Shown here: positions 44,003-55,566 of the stretch, in pieces
How the letters are laid out: each line of letters opens with the position of its first letter
Position numbering within the stretch: position 1 is the first letter of the stretch
NCBI RefSeq assembly: GCF_027580225.2
Contig: NW_027395283.1
Coordinates: forward strand, 7,568,501-7,632,500
DNA from: Misgurnus anguillicaudatus
Taxonomy: Eukaryota; Chordata; Actinopteri; Cypriniformes; Cobitidae
DNA: 64,000 bases
Reading direction: 5' to 3'
Program-made: the position numbers and the translations under genes
The notes under the pieces: generated by a model
What the model was told of the DNA's origin: nothing
Database searches by the model: none
Seen by the model: the letters and a program-made list of their open reading frames with translations, nothing else

Positions 44003-44290
44003 TTGTGTGTGTCCACTAGGTGGCGCAGTTTGACTCTGTCGTTCAGAAAGCGTCTGACAGATAATCAACAGCGATAGACCAAACCTGAAATGTGAAGTTT
44101 AACATTTTATAAAACTTTATGTCACTCTATTAAAACTGTAAATTACGCTAATTTCATCTTTACAGTCATCAGTAGGACTGTAAGTGACATACAACTGATG
44201 TCTGCACAATTAATATCAGTAAAGTTTAGATTATTGAATATGTTTATTTCATGTCACAGAGAGAGAGAGATTCAGAGAAAGATGAAAGAG
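44003..44290. repeat. Direct repeat, right copy
   Basis: This is the partner of 42710-43040. It keeps a longer lead (cactaggtggcgcagtttgac) than the left copy. Together with the 1-kb interior it looks like a local duplication or the flanks of an unequal-exchange event. Confidence 0.85.
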
Positions 44291-45901
44291 AGACAGTGAA
44301 TGACTCGATCTGTTTCACACATAAATTCTGACAGCTTGTGTTTACTCTTAGTTTTACATCAACACTAACAGAAATGTTTGACATCAGCAGGGGTAAAATC
44401 ATCAGTTTATAAATGTATTAAATATTACTTTTGAGTTTGGGTTTGGTCCAGAATGACTCTTTTGATGCAATACAATCAAAGTCCACGAGATGTCGCTGGT
44501 GTGCAGACTGTACTGACATGAATGAGTGAAAAATGAAAGCACCATGAGATGTAATGCACATGAGATGAATTGTCCTTAAGAAAATCAAGCATGACTTAAC
44601 TATAGTTAGCATAGTTTTATGTTTGTTTTATTTGTAGTAGGTCTTTGTTATCAGTGCTCACATCAAAAGTCTTCATCTCTGTTAGTATGGAGGAGGATTA
44701 GCATCTAAATGAGCAGCTTTCACATCTGGAAAGACCTCATCAATACTGAAAGAGCAACATCTGCTTTCATCTGTCTTTGTCTATTGCAGTAAGACTTCAA
44801 TAAAAAATAGTCAAAATTCAAATAGTCAGATTTGAATAAAGTCACAGATCAGATCCTGTACTGAATAATCAACTCATACGGTTAAGAGGAAGATCAGACA
44901 GACATCTTTACAGTCTCTGATTATGAGTCCTAAATAAAATTGAAAGAGAAAGTCAATCAGATATGAGATCATCATCAGTGTCAGATGAAGATATAGAAAA
45001 ACAAACTATTAGTGCTGTCAGTCAGTGATAGAAATTAAATCTTCAACATAATAAACATGTCAACAATCTGTTTATCACATACACATGAGCTACAACAATA
45101 CAAAAACACATTTCATCTATTTCCTCTGAATATTTGATGTCAATGTAAGAGATGAATGTATTGATATGTATGTAGTATAATATAATGACACACTGACAGT
45201 TTTATGAGTTCACACACAAACAGTAAGAAAATGAAGGTGATGCTTTATTTTAAAAGTCCTGGAGGTTGACAGTCGTGTAAATAAAGAGAAACAGCATCAA
45301 TGTCAAAGCTCGACAGAGAGTTGTGTGAAGTGTCCATCAGATTTTAAGAGTTGACTTTCTCTTCTTTTTTCTAATCTTCATCTCTATCATTTATCATCTG
45401 TACTTTGTGTTTATCTGTTGTGTATATATTGTGTTTGTGTTGTTATTTCTGTCTGTATTCTGATGATTTGATAAATAATGCTTAAAACATGAAATAAAAC
45501 ACAAGTTGTTATAAAAAGAGTTTAAGATGAACATCTAGTCAAGTGTGCATAACTATAGGGGCGTCGGCCTATCAAACAAACCCCATTAACAAACATCATA
45601 TATAATGTGTAAGAAGAGTAAGATCACAGTATTAAATCCTGGAGTGAACAAACTCAACATCACAGTTAGTAAACAGATTCAGACATTGGATTGAATTCTT
45701 ATTGTGTTGATCTGACAAAGCATCAAGTGTTGTTCATGTACACTTCATATTTTCTGTTTGTTGTGTTTAAAGGATACACAGCCTATAACAGCAGCAGATC
45801 AATTTACATTTATTTCTAATATTTATATTCTAGGATTTAAATGACACTGCATGAGTTTACTTTAAACATTTATTTAAATGAGCTCTACTCACATTACTGA
45901 C
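44291..45901 (-). other. NLR-B 3' side, no exon recognised
   Basis: No SPRY/B30.2-like or LRR exon is recognised after the last LRR exon. On the minus strand AATAAA motifs occur at about 45245 and 45290 and could mark the transcript end, but without an identified stop-bearing exon this cannot be fixed. Confidence 0.35.
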
Positions 45902-46066
45902 TGTAGTTTATAATGTGGATCATCTTTTAGTTCAGAGATCAGCTTCACTCCTGAATCTGTGAGTTTATTAAAGGACAGATCCAGATCTCTCAGGTGTGAT
46001 GGGTTTGATCTCAGAGCTGAAGTCAGAGCAACACAGCCTTCCTCTGTGATATCACAACTCTTCAAC
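45902..46066 (-). CDS. NLR-B LRR exon 3
   Basis: After TCTACAG (46067-46073) this exon encodes an RI-type leucine-rich repeat: LKSCDITEEGCVALTSAL, then HLRDLDLSFNKLTDSGVKL and ELKDDPHYKL. Taking the donor as CA|GTCAGT at 45901 keeps phase 2-2. A second possible donor (TCA|GTAATG, 45897) would leave a different phase. The sequence after GVKL differs from the two other LRR exons (ELKDDPHY instead of DVLKNPDC), as often seen in the last repeat before the C-terminus. Confidence 0.82.
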
Positions 46067-46329
46067 CTGTAGAGAACAGAGACACACAGTTTGTTCACAC
46101 ACAGATTAAATCTACAGTGAGTTTAATTTGTTTCTCTTCCTGTCATCATTTAGTGTTTATGAACATTTTCATTTTAGTTTTATTTATGTGTATTTGTGTT
46201 TCACTGAAACACATCAGTGAGATTTTAAAGGAAATTAATTGTTGATTCCTCTAATCACACATTAAAACATTTTCTCTTACATTTCTCTTACTGTGATTTT
46301 CAGTAAGAGTTAAAATGTTGTGATGAATG

Positions 46330-47396
46330 TTAAAGGGATAGTTCGGCCAAAAACGATATTAAACCCATGATTTACTCACCCCCAAGCTGTCCGAGTTGCA
46401 TATGTCCATCGTTTTTCAGACAAACACATTTGACAAATATTTTAGATCTTTCTGTTGATTAAATGTAATATTACGGGGTCCAGCCATAGTCCACGGCTTC
46501 AAGTCCAAAAAAAGTGCGTCTATCCTTCACAAATTAAATCCAAATGGCTCCAGGATGATAAACAAAGGTCTTCTGAGGGTAATCCCTGCGGTGTTGTTGT
46601 AGAAATATCCATTTTTATAATTTTATTAACGTAATTAACTACCTTTCGGTAGCGCCGCCATCTTACGCTCATCCGCATTCAGGATGAGCGCTTACGGAGC
46701 GTACAGAGGTTTCTCTGCTGCTGCTCTGTCCCCCTGCCCTCCGAATTTGTCATACGTCACTAAGAAAAGTGCGTACACTACGCTAATACTCTCTCCAGAG
46801 TCTTAAGATGGCGGCATTACCGGAAGGTAGTTAATTACGTTAATAAAATTTTAAATATGGATATTTCTACAACAACACCGCACGGATTACCCTCAGAAGA
46901 CCTTTGTTTATCATCCAGGAGCCGTTTGGATTTAATTTGTGAAGGATGGACGCACTTTTTTTGGACTTGAAGGTCGTGGACTATGGCTGCCCCTTACGAA
47001 AATTAACCATGGTTTTATTGTGGTAAAAGTGTAGTAACCATGGTTTTTTGGTCAATTGATTACTATGAGCAAAACCATGGTTTTACCACACTAACCATGG
47101 TTTAACTATGGTTTTTGAAAACCATGGTTGTCAAAACCATGGTTATTTTGTGGTAACCATGGTTTTACTACAGTAACCATGGTTTTTTGGTCATAACTGT
47201 AGTAAAACCATGGTTAATTTTCGTAAGGGTGGACCCCGTAACATTACATTTAATCAACAGAAAAATCTAAAATATTTTCTAAAATATCCGAAAATGTGTT
47301 TGTCTGAAAAACGATGGACATATGCAACTCGGACAGCTTGGGGGTGAGTAAATCATGGGTTTAATATCGTTTTTGACGATCGAACTATCCCTTTAA
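46330..47396. mobile_element. TTAA-target MITE between LRR exons
   Basis: The ends TTAAAGGGATAGTTCGGCC and (inverse) TTAAAGGGATAGTTCGATCG carry long inverted arms (about 250 bp each, for example accccaagctgtccgagttg and its inverse at 47330). The uninterrupted site gatgaatgTTAAgtgaaac is present at 49734-49750 in the duplicated intron. A palindromic MITE is nested at 46990-47229. Confidence 0.88.
46990..47229. mobile_element. Palindromic MITE built of ACCATGGTT motifs
   Basis: The ends CCCTTACGAAAATTAACC and (inverse) of the same surround about ten copies of the self-complementary core ACCATGGT in both spacings. The 240-bp unit interrupts a sequence whose intact form is seen in inverse at 46480 (ggggtccagccatag), proving insertion. 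No target duplication longer than 2-3 bp is evident. Confidence 0.8.
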
Positions 47397-47527
47397 GTGA
47401 AACTTTAGTTTTAAAATAAAGAGATTGAATTAAAATCCTATAAATCCATTACAGATGTTATGATCTCTATATAGTCTCACTATAATCTATATGTGATTTC
47501 TGTCTGAACATCAGATCACAATCCTAC

Positions 47528-47701
47528 TTCAGTATCTCCAGTTTACAGTCAGGATTCTTCAGTACATCAGAGATCAGCTTCACTCCTGAATCTCTTAGAT
47601 TATTATAAGACAGATCCAGATGTGTCAGGTGTGATGGGTTTGATCTCAGAGCTGAAGTCAGAGCAACACAACCTTCATCTGTGACATTACAACTCCTCAA
47701 C
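47528..47701 (-). CDS. NLR-B LRR exon 2
   Basis: This is a 174-bp exon, phase 2-2, between TCTACAG (47702-47708) and AA|GTAGGA (47527). It encodes two LRR half-units: LRSCNVTDEGCVALTSAL and HLTHLDLSYNNLRDSGVKL, then KNPDCKLEIL. The length is the standard for this family's LRR exons. The donor GTAGGA is weaker than GTAAGT, though acceptable. It is closely related to the exon at 49877, including intron flanks, pointing to tandem exon duplication. Confidence 0.9.
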
Positions 47702-47829
47702 CTGTAGAGAACAGAGACACACAGTTTGTTCACACACAGATCAAATCTACAGTAAGTTGAATTTGTTTCTCTTTTGTCATCGTTTAGTGTTTATGGACAT
47801 TTTCATTTTAGTTTCATTTATGTGTATTT

Positions 47830-48065
47830 GTGACTTAAAAATTTAGCTTTTTTAAAAACCACGCATAAACATTTTTCTCTCAAAAATTCAAACATGTACA
47901 TACATGTAGCTCATATAATATTTTAGCCCAGATTGTGCTGAACACAGTGGTATGAGACACTTGCCATTATTATGTTTTAAAGCAACTGAAAAAAGACCAA
48001 ATGTAAGAGCATGTCAGAACCTCTGAGAGTGTCCCAAAATGGTCGGACCCCAGAGGGTTGATTTG
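47830..48065. mobile_element. Partial copy of the TTAACCCTCTGG element
   Basis: The right end GACCCCAGAGGGTTGA and internal accacgcataaacatttttc (47858) match, in inverse, the left part of the element at 54122. Only one end is present. No coding. Confidence 0.55.
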
Positions 48066-48489
48066 ACGGTGCGGTCAGAAATAATCACACACTCATCAGA
48101 CTGTAAAGCCATGATCGCATCGTCCTCCCCCAAACAAACAAAACAGTTAAGTGGGTGTGTCGTCCTTCGCCATAAAGTGAAAACAAACACACGACTTAGA
48201 CTGCTTGTGACTCTTCATAGTCATATTTTCCTTTTAAAATCGGAAAGAGAGAAAGTCTGCACTCTATCTTGTTGGAATCTAACTCCTAACAAAGATCTCA
48301 AGTGAAGTTCAAAAGGTAAGAGAGAGATTTGAATTTCATTGTAGCACACACACATTCGGTAGTTGGTCTGAAAATAAAAAGACCTGATGACACAGCTGGT
48401 GCTCATCTATTTTATAGTCTTGCATCTGGTGCGCTGTGATGTCGTCATCAACCGAGGCTATATACCTCCGGGTCAATTTCATTGACGTG

Positions 48490-49553
48490 CAGTGATGGGA
48501 ATAACGGCGTTATAAGTAATTGGCGTTAGTAACTGCGTTATTTTTTTCAGTAACGAGTAATCAAATAAATTACTGTTTCCCCCGTTATAACGCCGTTATC
48601 GTTACTGACATTAAAATGCTGCGCGTTACTAAAATTGATCTCACTGAAGTGATTTTCAGCCGCGTATGCTCACTCTCTCTTTTTCTCTTGTGTGTGTGTT
48701 GGGAGAAACATAACTAATGCTGATTGGTGTGTCTGTGTGTTAGAGGGCGTGGGAGAACCACATAGCTGATGGTGATTGGCTTAGTTTCCAACGTTAGCCA
48801 ACCAGAGGCAGAGTTCACAAACAGGCACGCCCACTCGCACAGTCCGACTCCGAGTCTGAGCGAGCGAGCATTGTAAAAGAAGTCTGAGCAACTGAGTCAC
48901 TTTGTCGCTAGATTTAGCAACTTTCTATCACTTTAGCGACATTATATGACTAATCTAGCTATCTTTTCTGACGTGGTTGGAGACATTTGTAGACTGACAT
49001 GAAATACGCGTCGTTTTCTCTTCTCAACGAGCAGCGGTGCTGCTGATGACTGTGCCCCATCTCAAAGCACTGACAGGCAGCCCGGTCATCGTGCATCAAT
49101 CACTCCGAAAACACCGGCGACAGGGCGATGGAAAGTTCAACAAGCTCAAAGGTAGCGATCGCAAACACGAAGTATAAAGCACTACTTTTCCATTTTTGAT
49201 GTGAAAGGCAAGAATGTTTGTGTAATGTGCAACTTATGCCCAGGAAGAAAAAGTCTCTCCACGTCTGTGGCAAGTAATTCTGATCTAATAAAGCACCTCA
49301 CATCGTCACATGCTGCCAAAAAAATAGTGATTTCTCTTTAGTATTCATTTTAGTCATTTAACATATTTAATTTGTAAGGGGTATTCAAGTTATTTGAAAT
49401 ATTAGATTTTTTTTAAGTAACGCAATAATTACTTTTCCTGGTAATTAATTACTTTTATAATAATGTAACGCAGTTACTAACTCAGTTACTATTTTTGAGA
49501 AGTAATTAGTAACTATAACTAATTACTTTTTTAAAGTAACGTTCCCAACACTG
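48490..49553 (+). mobile_element. Internally deleted hAT with BED-finger exon
   Basis: The ends CAGTGATGGGAATAACG and (inverse) CAGTGTTGGGAACGTTAC are flanked by the exact duplication TTGACGTG (48482-48489, 49554-49561). Subterminal arrays of agtaactgcgtta/taattactttt motifs occur on both sides. The 1064-bp body keeps only the N-terminal finger of a transposase. Confidence 0.93.
49180..49338 (+). pseudogene. BED zinc finger of the deleted hAT transposase
   Basis: The plus-strand frame encodes DVKGKNVCVMCNLCPG, then SNSDLIKHLTSSHAAKK: Cys-x2-Cys followed by His-x4-His, the BED finger pattern. It ends at a stop after KKIVISL with no catalytic domain. It differs in sequence from the BED remnants at 1150 and 36690, so at least three hAT lineages contributed here. 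Confidence 0.7.
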
Positions 49554-49876
49554 TTGACGTGTTTTCACACTATATTCAGCTGGTCAACAATAAAGACATT
49601 TCCCCATAGCGCTTAGCAGCGCAGCATCGAGTAAAGCTTTGGATAGGGAACCGCTGATTCCTCCAATCACACATTAAAACATTTTCTCTTACATTTCTCT
49701 CACTGTAAATTTCAGTAAAAGTTAAAGTATTGTGATGAATGTTAAGTGAAACTTTAGTTATTAAATAAAATGATTGAATTTAAATCCTATAAATCCATTA
49801 CAGATGTTATGATTCCTATATAGTCTCACTATAATCTATATGTGATTTCTGTCTGAGCATCAGATCACAATCTTAC

Positions 49877-50050
49877 TCCAATTTCTTCAGTTTACAGTCA
49901 GGATTCTTCAGTACATCAGAGATCAGCTTCACTCCTGAATCTCTTAGATTATTATCAGACAGATTCAGATCTCTCAGGTGTGATGGGTTTGATCTCAGAG
50001 CTGACGTCAGAGCAACACAACCTTCATCTGTGATATTACACCAACTCAAC
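49877..50050 (-). CDS. NLR-B LRR exon 1
   Basis: This is a 174-bp phase 2-2 exon between ATTACAG (50051-50057) and GGA|GTAAGA (49876). The peptide has LSWCNITDEGCVALTSAL and NLSDNNLRDSGVKL, ending NPDCKLKKLE. Of the three, it is the first LRR exon after the NACHT exon, 11.6 kb downstream of it on the minus strand. LRRs of this type form the ligand-sensing horseshoe. Its frame continues the phase of the NACHT exon. Confidence 0.9.
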
Positions 50051-50309
50051 CTGTAATAATGTAAATTATAAACACGGTCACAAACATGAACTGAAAACTG
50101 TCATTAAAAACAAATAATTAATTTCTTATTGACTCTTTACTCATATAAATATCTTAGTGTAATAACTGTAATCAGAGCATAAGCCTCAAAGAAACGACGA
50201 TTTCAAACTCCTCATGTAAGGTGGTTTCCCGGACAGGGCTTATTCTACTCCCATACTAAAATGCATGTTCGAGATGCCTTAATTTATAAACACCTTGCCC
50301 TGTCACATC

Positions 50310-50923
50310 TTAAAGGGATAGTTAGGCCAAAAACAATATTAAACCCATGATTTACTCACCCCCAAGCTGCCCGAGTTGCATATGTCGATCGTTTTTCAGA
50401 GAAACACATTTTCGGATATTTTAGAAAATATTTTAGATCTTTCAGTTGATTAAATGTAATATTACGGGGTCCACCCATAGTCCACGACCTTCAAGTCCAA
50501 AAAAGTGCGTCCATCCTTCACAAATTAAATCCAAACGGCTCCAGGATGATAAACAAAGGTCTTCTGAGGGTAATCCACGTGGTGTTGTTGTAGAAATATC
50601 CATATTTAAAACTTTATTAACAAAAATAAATACCTTCCGGTAGCGCCGCCATCTTAGAGTCATGAGAGGATGAGAGCTTACGCAGCGTACAGAGTTTCTC
50701 TGCTGCTGCTCTGTCCCCCCGCCCTCCGAATTTGTTATACGTCACTAAGAAAAGTGCATACACTACGCTAATACTCTCTCCTGAGTCTAAGATGGCGGCG
50801 CTACCGGAAGGTACTTAATTACGTTAATAAAATTTTAAATATGGATATTTCTACAACAACACAGCACGGATTACCCACAGAAGACCTTTGTTTATCATCC
50901 TGGAGCCGTTTGGATTTAATTTG
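50310..50923. mobile_element. Second copy of the 46330 MITE family, 3'-truncated
   Basis: It starts TTAAAGGGATAGTTAGGCC and follows the 46330 copy, without the ACCATGG insert, as far as tttggatttaatttg (50923), where L2 sequence begins. The missing right end does not resume after the L2 fragment. Confidence 0.8.
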
Positions 50924-51260
50924 ATATATATAATATCTCCCAAGGGTTTTCCCTCCTAGGACTTTTTTTACTTCCTCGGCTAAAAAGCCCGGGTTTTTTT
51001 CTCCTAGGGGGTTTTTCACCCCGGGGAGGCAGCCTTTTTGGGCTTAATTTAGCTTCCTCTTCTAGACGTTACTTTAGTAATACGCTCGCTTATAATGTTG
51101 AGGCATAGCCGCAGCAAATTTAACTGCTTATGCTATCGTGTATTTTGTTGTGCTATCTGTCATTTTCTGTGCTTTTCACTGCTTCTATTAATGTAAAGCT
51201 GCTTTGAAACAATTAACTTTTGTGAAAAGCGCTATATAAATAAAATTTAATTGAATTAAA
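50924..51260 (+). mobile_element. L2 LINE fragment E (3' end only)
   Basis: It matches the last 330 bp of L2-A/B/C: ctcccaagggttttccctcc, the ccccggggaggcagcc block and AAAGCGCTATATAAATAAAA, ending in TTGAATT. It is severely 5'-truncated, has no hairpin array, and lies on the plus strand within the NLR-B intron. Confidence 0.88.
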
Positions 51261-51589
51261 TATTGTTTCAGTGCAGTGCCGCATAGTGGTCAAGTCATTT
51301 GAGGCTATATCTCCACATCGCTTTATCGTATTTACACCAAATTTTGTGGGTTTCATCACAAACATGACCTAAGGCAAAATCCATTGTTTCTGCACAGCGC
51401 CACCTAGTGGTCTCAAGACTTGAAATTTTTTTTTTCCTTTATCTACTGAAAACTTAGATCTAAAATCATTACAGTCATTCACTTCATTCTGTGCCCATTT
51501 TGGCTTGACCCCGGCATCGCTGCTTTGCAGCTATATTTAATATTGAAGCAGATATTCAACATCTACATCACATTTGGGTAGTTATTGAT
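51261..51589. other. Unclassified repeat with two related segments
   Basis: Two similar stretches, tattgtttcagtgcagtgcc-gcatagtggtcaag (51266) and cattgtttctgcacagcgcc-acctagtggtctcaag (51383), lie 117 bp apart, suggesting a diverged tandem or a dispersed fish repeat. No coding. Confidence 0.35.
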
Positions 51590-54120
51590 TAATAATAATA
51601 AATTTAATTTATAATGCACTTTATATTTAGAAAAATCTCAAAGTGCTACAGGATAATAATAAATAAGAGACAATAAAACAAGAAGGACATAGCGAGTCAG
51701 TTAAAAGCTCTATTAAAGATGTGAGTTTTGAGGCCACGTTTAAAAACAACCACAGACTGTGGTGTCCTCAGGTGTATGGACAAGTTTTTCAGCATCAGAG
51801 AAATTGAGAATAGGGCGTAGTTTAGCAATATTCCTAAGATGGAAAAAGGAAGTCTTGTATAGATGCTTGATGTGAGATTCAAATGACAGATGGGGGTCCA
51901 TTTTAACACCAAGGTTAGTAACAGATGTTTGAAGTGGAATGTTTTGTCCAGAGAAAGTGATTCTGTTTATGCCTGATAGTCGCACCTGATGTGGGGTGCC
52001 CACTAAGATGGCTTCAGTTTTCGAGCTGTTAAGCTGAAGAAAATTTTGCCTCATCCAAGCCTCTATCTCCTCCAGGCAGGTTGTCAGAGTGGATGTTTTT
52101 GATGTTGTGGCAGCAGTGGGGGATGTTTGATTTGTCCTGATGTATAATTGGGTATCATCGGCATAACAGTGGAAGGAAATGCCATGTCGGTTTATGATAT
52201 GACCAAGGGGGAGTATGTAAAGAATAAACAGGATGGGGCTGAGCACAGAGCCTTGGGGGACGCCACAGGTGACATTGTGGGGCAGAGTTTTCGCCTTTCC
52301 CAGGGCGACATACTCTGTTCTCGCTGTGAGGTATGAAGAGAACCACTCAAGGGCAGAGTCAGAGACACCGATCACAGAGTTTAGGCGGTAGAGGAGCATG
52401 TTGTGGTCTACAGTGTCAAATGCTGCAGTCAAGTCCAGAAGTACAAGAATAGTCATCCGCAGCCATCAGCAGGTCATTTGTGACTCTGACTAGTGCTGTC
52501 TCTGTACTGTGGCCGGCACGAAAGCCAGACTGAAATTTTTCAAAGAGGTGGTTTTGTTTTAGATGATTTAGAAGCTGTGCAGCAACTACTTTTTCCATCA
52601 CCTTGGAGAGAAATGGAATGTTGGAAATGGGCCTGTAGTTGCTAAATACTTCTGGGTCTAGGTTTGGTTTTTTGAGAAAGGGCCTGATGACAGCAATTTT
52701 CAGTGTTGAAGGAACATGGCCAGTCAGAAGGGAATGGTTTATGACTCTTGTGATCAGTGGACTTATAGCAAGAGGGTTTAAGTTTAGAAGTGTTGTGGGG
52801 AGGGGGTCCAGGGAACAGGTGGATGGCTTCATCTCTTTAATAATGACCTCAACCTCTTGCGGAGAGATGTCCAGAAAACAGCTTAGTTTTTGAGAAATCA
52901 CAGGCTGTGGTTCGACAAGCGGGACAGGCAGTATGGGGAAACTTGATAGCTGGAAGCGGATTGAATCTACTTTGTTCGTGAAAAAGTTGATGAATTTGTT
53001 GCATCTCTCTTATGTTTCTACTGAGTGAATTTGTGTTTGCGGTTTAAGAATGTCATGTACGGTGGAGAAAAGTTTCTTGGAGTTGCCAGGGTTGCTATTT
53101 ATAATGTTGGAAAAAAACTGGAAACGTGCATGTCTCAAGGAGCTTGCATAGGACCTTAGATGTTCTCTGTATGCCTGTAAATGTACAGTGAGTCCTGAGG
53201 CTCTATGGCGACATTCCAAGACACGTCCAGCTGTTTTCATTAGTCGGAGTTCATCCGTATACCAGGGGGCTGAGCATACGAAGCTGACACTTTTAGTTTT
53301 GACTGGAGCATGGAAATCTAAGAGATTTCTTAGAGATTGGTTGTAGAAGTCGACCAGTTCAGTAACTGAGGAGAGACCAGTATAAGACAGGTGTTTGAGG
53401 TCAGTGGTCAAAATATCCAGGTTAATCTTTTTTAGGTCTCTATAGCAGATTGTTCGCTTAGTCTTGGTGAGTGGCAGAGGGATTGACAGTTCCATGGTGA
53501 TGGCCTTATGATCTGACACACCCAGATCATAAACCTGGAGGATACTAATGGGGGCAGAGTTTGACATGACCAGATCCAGTGTGTGCCCCATAGAGTGTGT
53601 GGGAACATCGACGTGTTGTTGGAGGTTAAGGTAATCCAATAGTTGCAAAAACTCAGCTGCAAGGTAGGAGGAGGGGTTGTCAACATGAATATTAAAATCA
53701 CCAAGTATAATAATATTGGTAGAGGTGGTGCACAGTGTTGTGAACAGATCATATATCTCTGAAATGAAAGCTGGGTTTGATTTGGGAGGCCGGTATATCA
53801 GGAGTATCGTCATGGGGAAAGGGGGTTTACACTTAAATGCAAGACATTTGCATGAGGTTAATGTAGGCGGAAGGAGGAGGGGAGACAGCTCCAAGTTTTG
53901 TCGGTGTATGATAGCAAAACCACCACCACGGCCAGAGTTGCGGGCTCTCTCCAGGTAGCTGTAACCGGGGGGGCAGGCTTCATTGAGCGCTGAGTAAACC
54001 CCTGGCTGGTGCCATGTTTCTGTCAGGCACATAAGGGCTAATTCTTTTTCCATGATGTGGTCTTGTATAAAGGAAGCTTTATTTGTGAGAGATTGTGTAT
54101 TTAAAAGTTTCATTTTAAGT
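51590..54120 (-). mobile_element. L2 LINE copy D, different subfamily, decayed
   Basis: The minus-strand L2 has a 3' tail of ATT repeats (51590-51610) instead of TTGAA, and ORF2 diverges strongly from copies A-C, so it is another L2 lineage. It is 5'-truncated at about 54120 against a TTAA element. Stop, frameshift and deletion in ORF2 mark it as old. Confidence 0.85.
51697..54120 (-). pseudogene. L2-D ORF2 remnant
   Basis: Readable in order: endonuclease ([44 protein letters not shown]), an in-frame stop near 53010, RT fingers/palm (FRAGHSTETALVRVT), a frameshift near 52445, motif A LLDLTAAFDTVDH, motif [11 protein letters not shown] and motif [10 protein letters not shown], then a jump from AEKLVHT to KRGLKTHIFNRAFN. 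That jump removes roughly the C-terminal 140-150 codons. Codons preceding LTLKMKLL come from the neighbouring TTAA element read in frame, so the apparent upstream start at 54173 is not part of the L2. Confidence 0.87.
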
Positions 54121-54750
54121 GTTAACCCTCTGGGGTCTAAGGGGTTTTTAGGGCCCTGGGGAAGTTTTGACATGCACTGACATTTCTGCTTTTTTCAGTT
54201 GCTTAAAAACATATTAATGGCAAAAGTCTCATAACACTGCGTTCTGCACAAACTGGGCTACAATATCATATAATCAACATGTATGTACATGTTTGTATTT
54301 TTGAGAGAAAAATGTTTATGCGTGGTTTTTGAAAAAGCAAAAATTTTAAGTCACTGATATAAGTCCACAAAACTAATTCTAAACATGTTTTCCCAAGACT
54401 TTCCAAAACAGGATCTAGTAGTCTAGAGTTTTTTCTTCAAAATGATGTGAAAATCATTCGGCCTACTCAATAACATAAAGCAAGATATTGATTTACAATT
54501 TCTAAGACACTTTTGCTTGGGAAAGGCTCTATGCGTGTAGGCGGGAAAGCTCCTGAATAATCAGTGATTGACAGCTGAGAGACAAAAGGGTTGCAAATGA
54601 GCCACATAATGAGCCTTGTGGGGATGTTCAACAGGAATGTAACATTCTCTGTAGTAAAACCATGATATGGTTTACTTTTATGGTTTACGTTTACTGATAT
54701 GGTTTACCAATGATATGGTTTACTTTTCAATTTAAATGTAAATACACACT

Positions 54751-54755
<5 letters not shown>

Positions 54756-54799
<44 letters not shown>
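54756..54799. repeat. (AT)n microsatellite
   Basis: About 22 dinucleotide units of pure TA/AT, inside the TTAA element. Confidence 0.97.
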
Positions 54800-54801
<2 letters not shown>

Positions 54802-54811
54802 CCTATATATA

Positions 54812-54812
54812 T

Positions 54813-54864
<52 letters not shown>

Positions 54865-54882
54865 CTAGATAGATATAGATAT
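54812..54882. repeat. (GATA)n microsatellite
   Basis: About 16 tetranucleotide units, with one imperfect ctagat unit near the right side. Confidence 0.97.
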
Positions 54883-55226
54883 TATATTAATTTCACAAGT
54901 ATAAGTTACCTTTTAAAAACCATAGTAGCCTAATCATGGTAAAGTGAACACAGGGTTTGTGTGGAGCAAAAAGCTCAAAAGAACAACTGCCTATCGTTGT
55001 TTGGACTCTTAGTTGTGTTTTTGTAATCATTATATCATTATAGTAGAAACACAACAAGGGACAAGCATGATAAACTTGCACTATAAACTTGCTCAATGTT
55101 TGTTTACAGCCGCCGCCATTACCTCACGTGTTGCTCATGAAAGCAGTAACTTATGTGTGCACATGCGAGTGATCCTGTGTTTAATAAACGTGCTGTGCGG
55201 AGATATATGCTTAGACGCAACTAAAT

Positions 55227-55566
55227 AAGGATTGTACTGTTTGCAGTCGCGTATTTTATAAGAATACCAAAAACCGCGTCGATTTCCTGACTCGCGTGTT
55301 TGTGTATGCGTTTCCCATCGCGTGAACTGTTTGACGGAAGACAAAGAAAACACTCGCGTCTGGAGATAGTGACACACATACGCAAGTAAATAAGGATTGT
55401 ACTGTTTGAAATCGCGTATTTTATAAGAATACCAAAAACCGCGTCGCGTTTCTTGACTCGTGTGTTTGTTTATGTGTGTTCCCCTCGCGTGAAATGTTTG
55501 ACGGAAGAACAATGAAAACACTCGCGTCTGGAGATACTGACACACATACGCAAGTAAATAAGGATT
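55227..55566. repeat. Tandem duplication of a 165-bp unit
   Basis: Two copies begin ATTGTACTGTTTG at 55231 and 55396 and include ccaaaaaccgcgtcg, the gaactgtttgacggaag block and cactcgcgtctggagata. The start of a third (ataaggattta) follows at 55558. A minus-strand frame stays open across both, but only because the unit lacks stops in that frame, and it has no protein character. Confidence 0.85.

Noticed and set aside
44291..45901. SPRY/B30.2 exon at the end of NLR-B
   Set aside because: Many fish NLRs end with one, but no frame of suitable length or motif pattern is visible here.
53010..54173. Start of L2-D ORF2 at 54173
   Set aside because: Codons upstream of about 54120 belong to the adjacent TTAA element (inverse of TTAACCCTCTGGGGTC). 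The apparent start is read-through of unrelated DNA.
55135..55545. 136-residue minus-strand frame across the 165-bp repeats
   Set aside because: Openness reflects a stop-free repeated unit. There are no recognisable domains, and it lies inside a repeat element.
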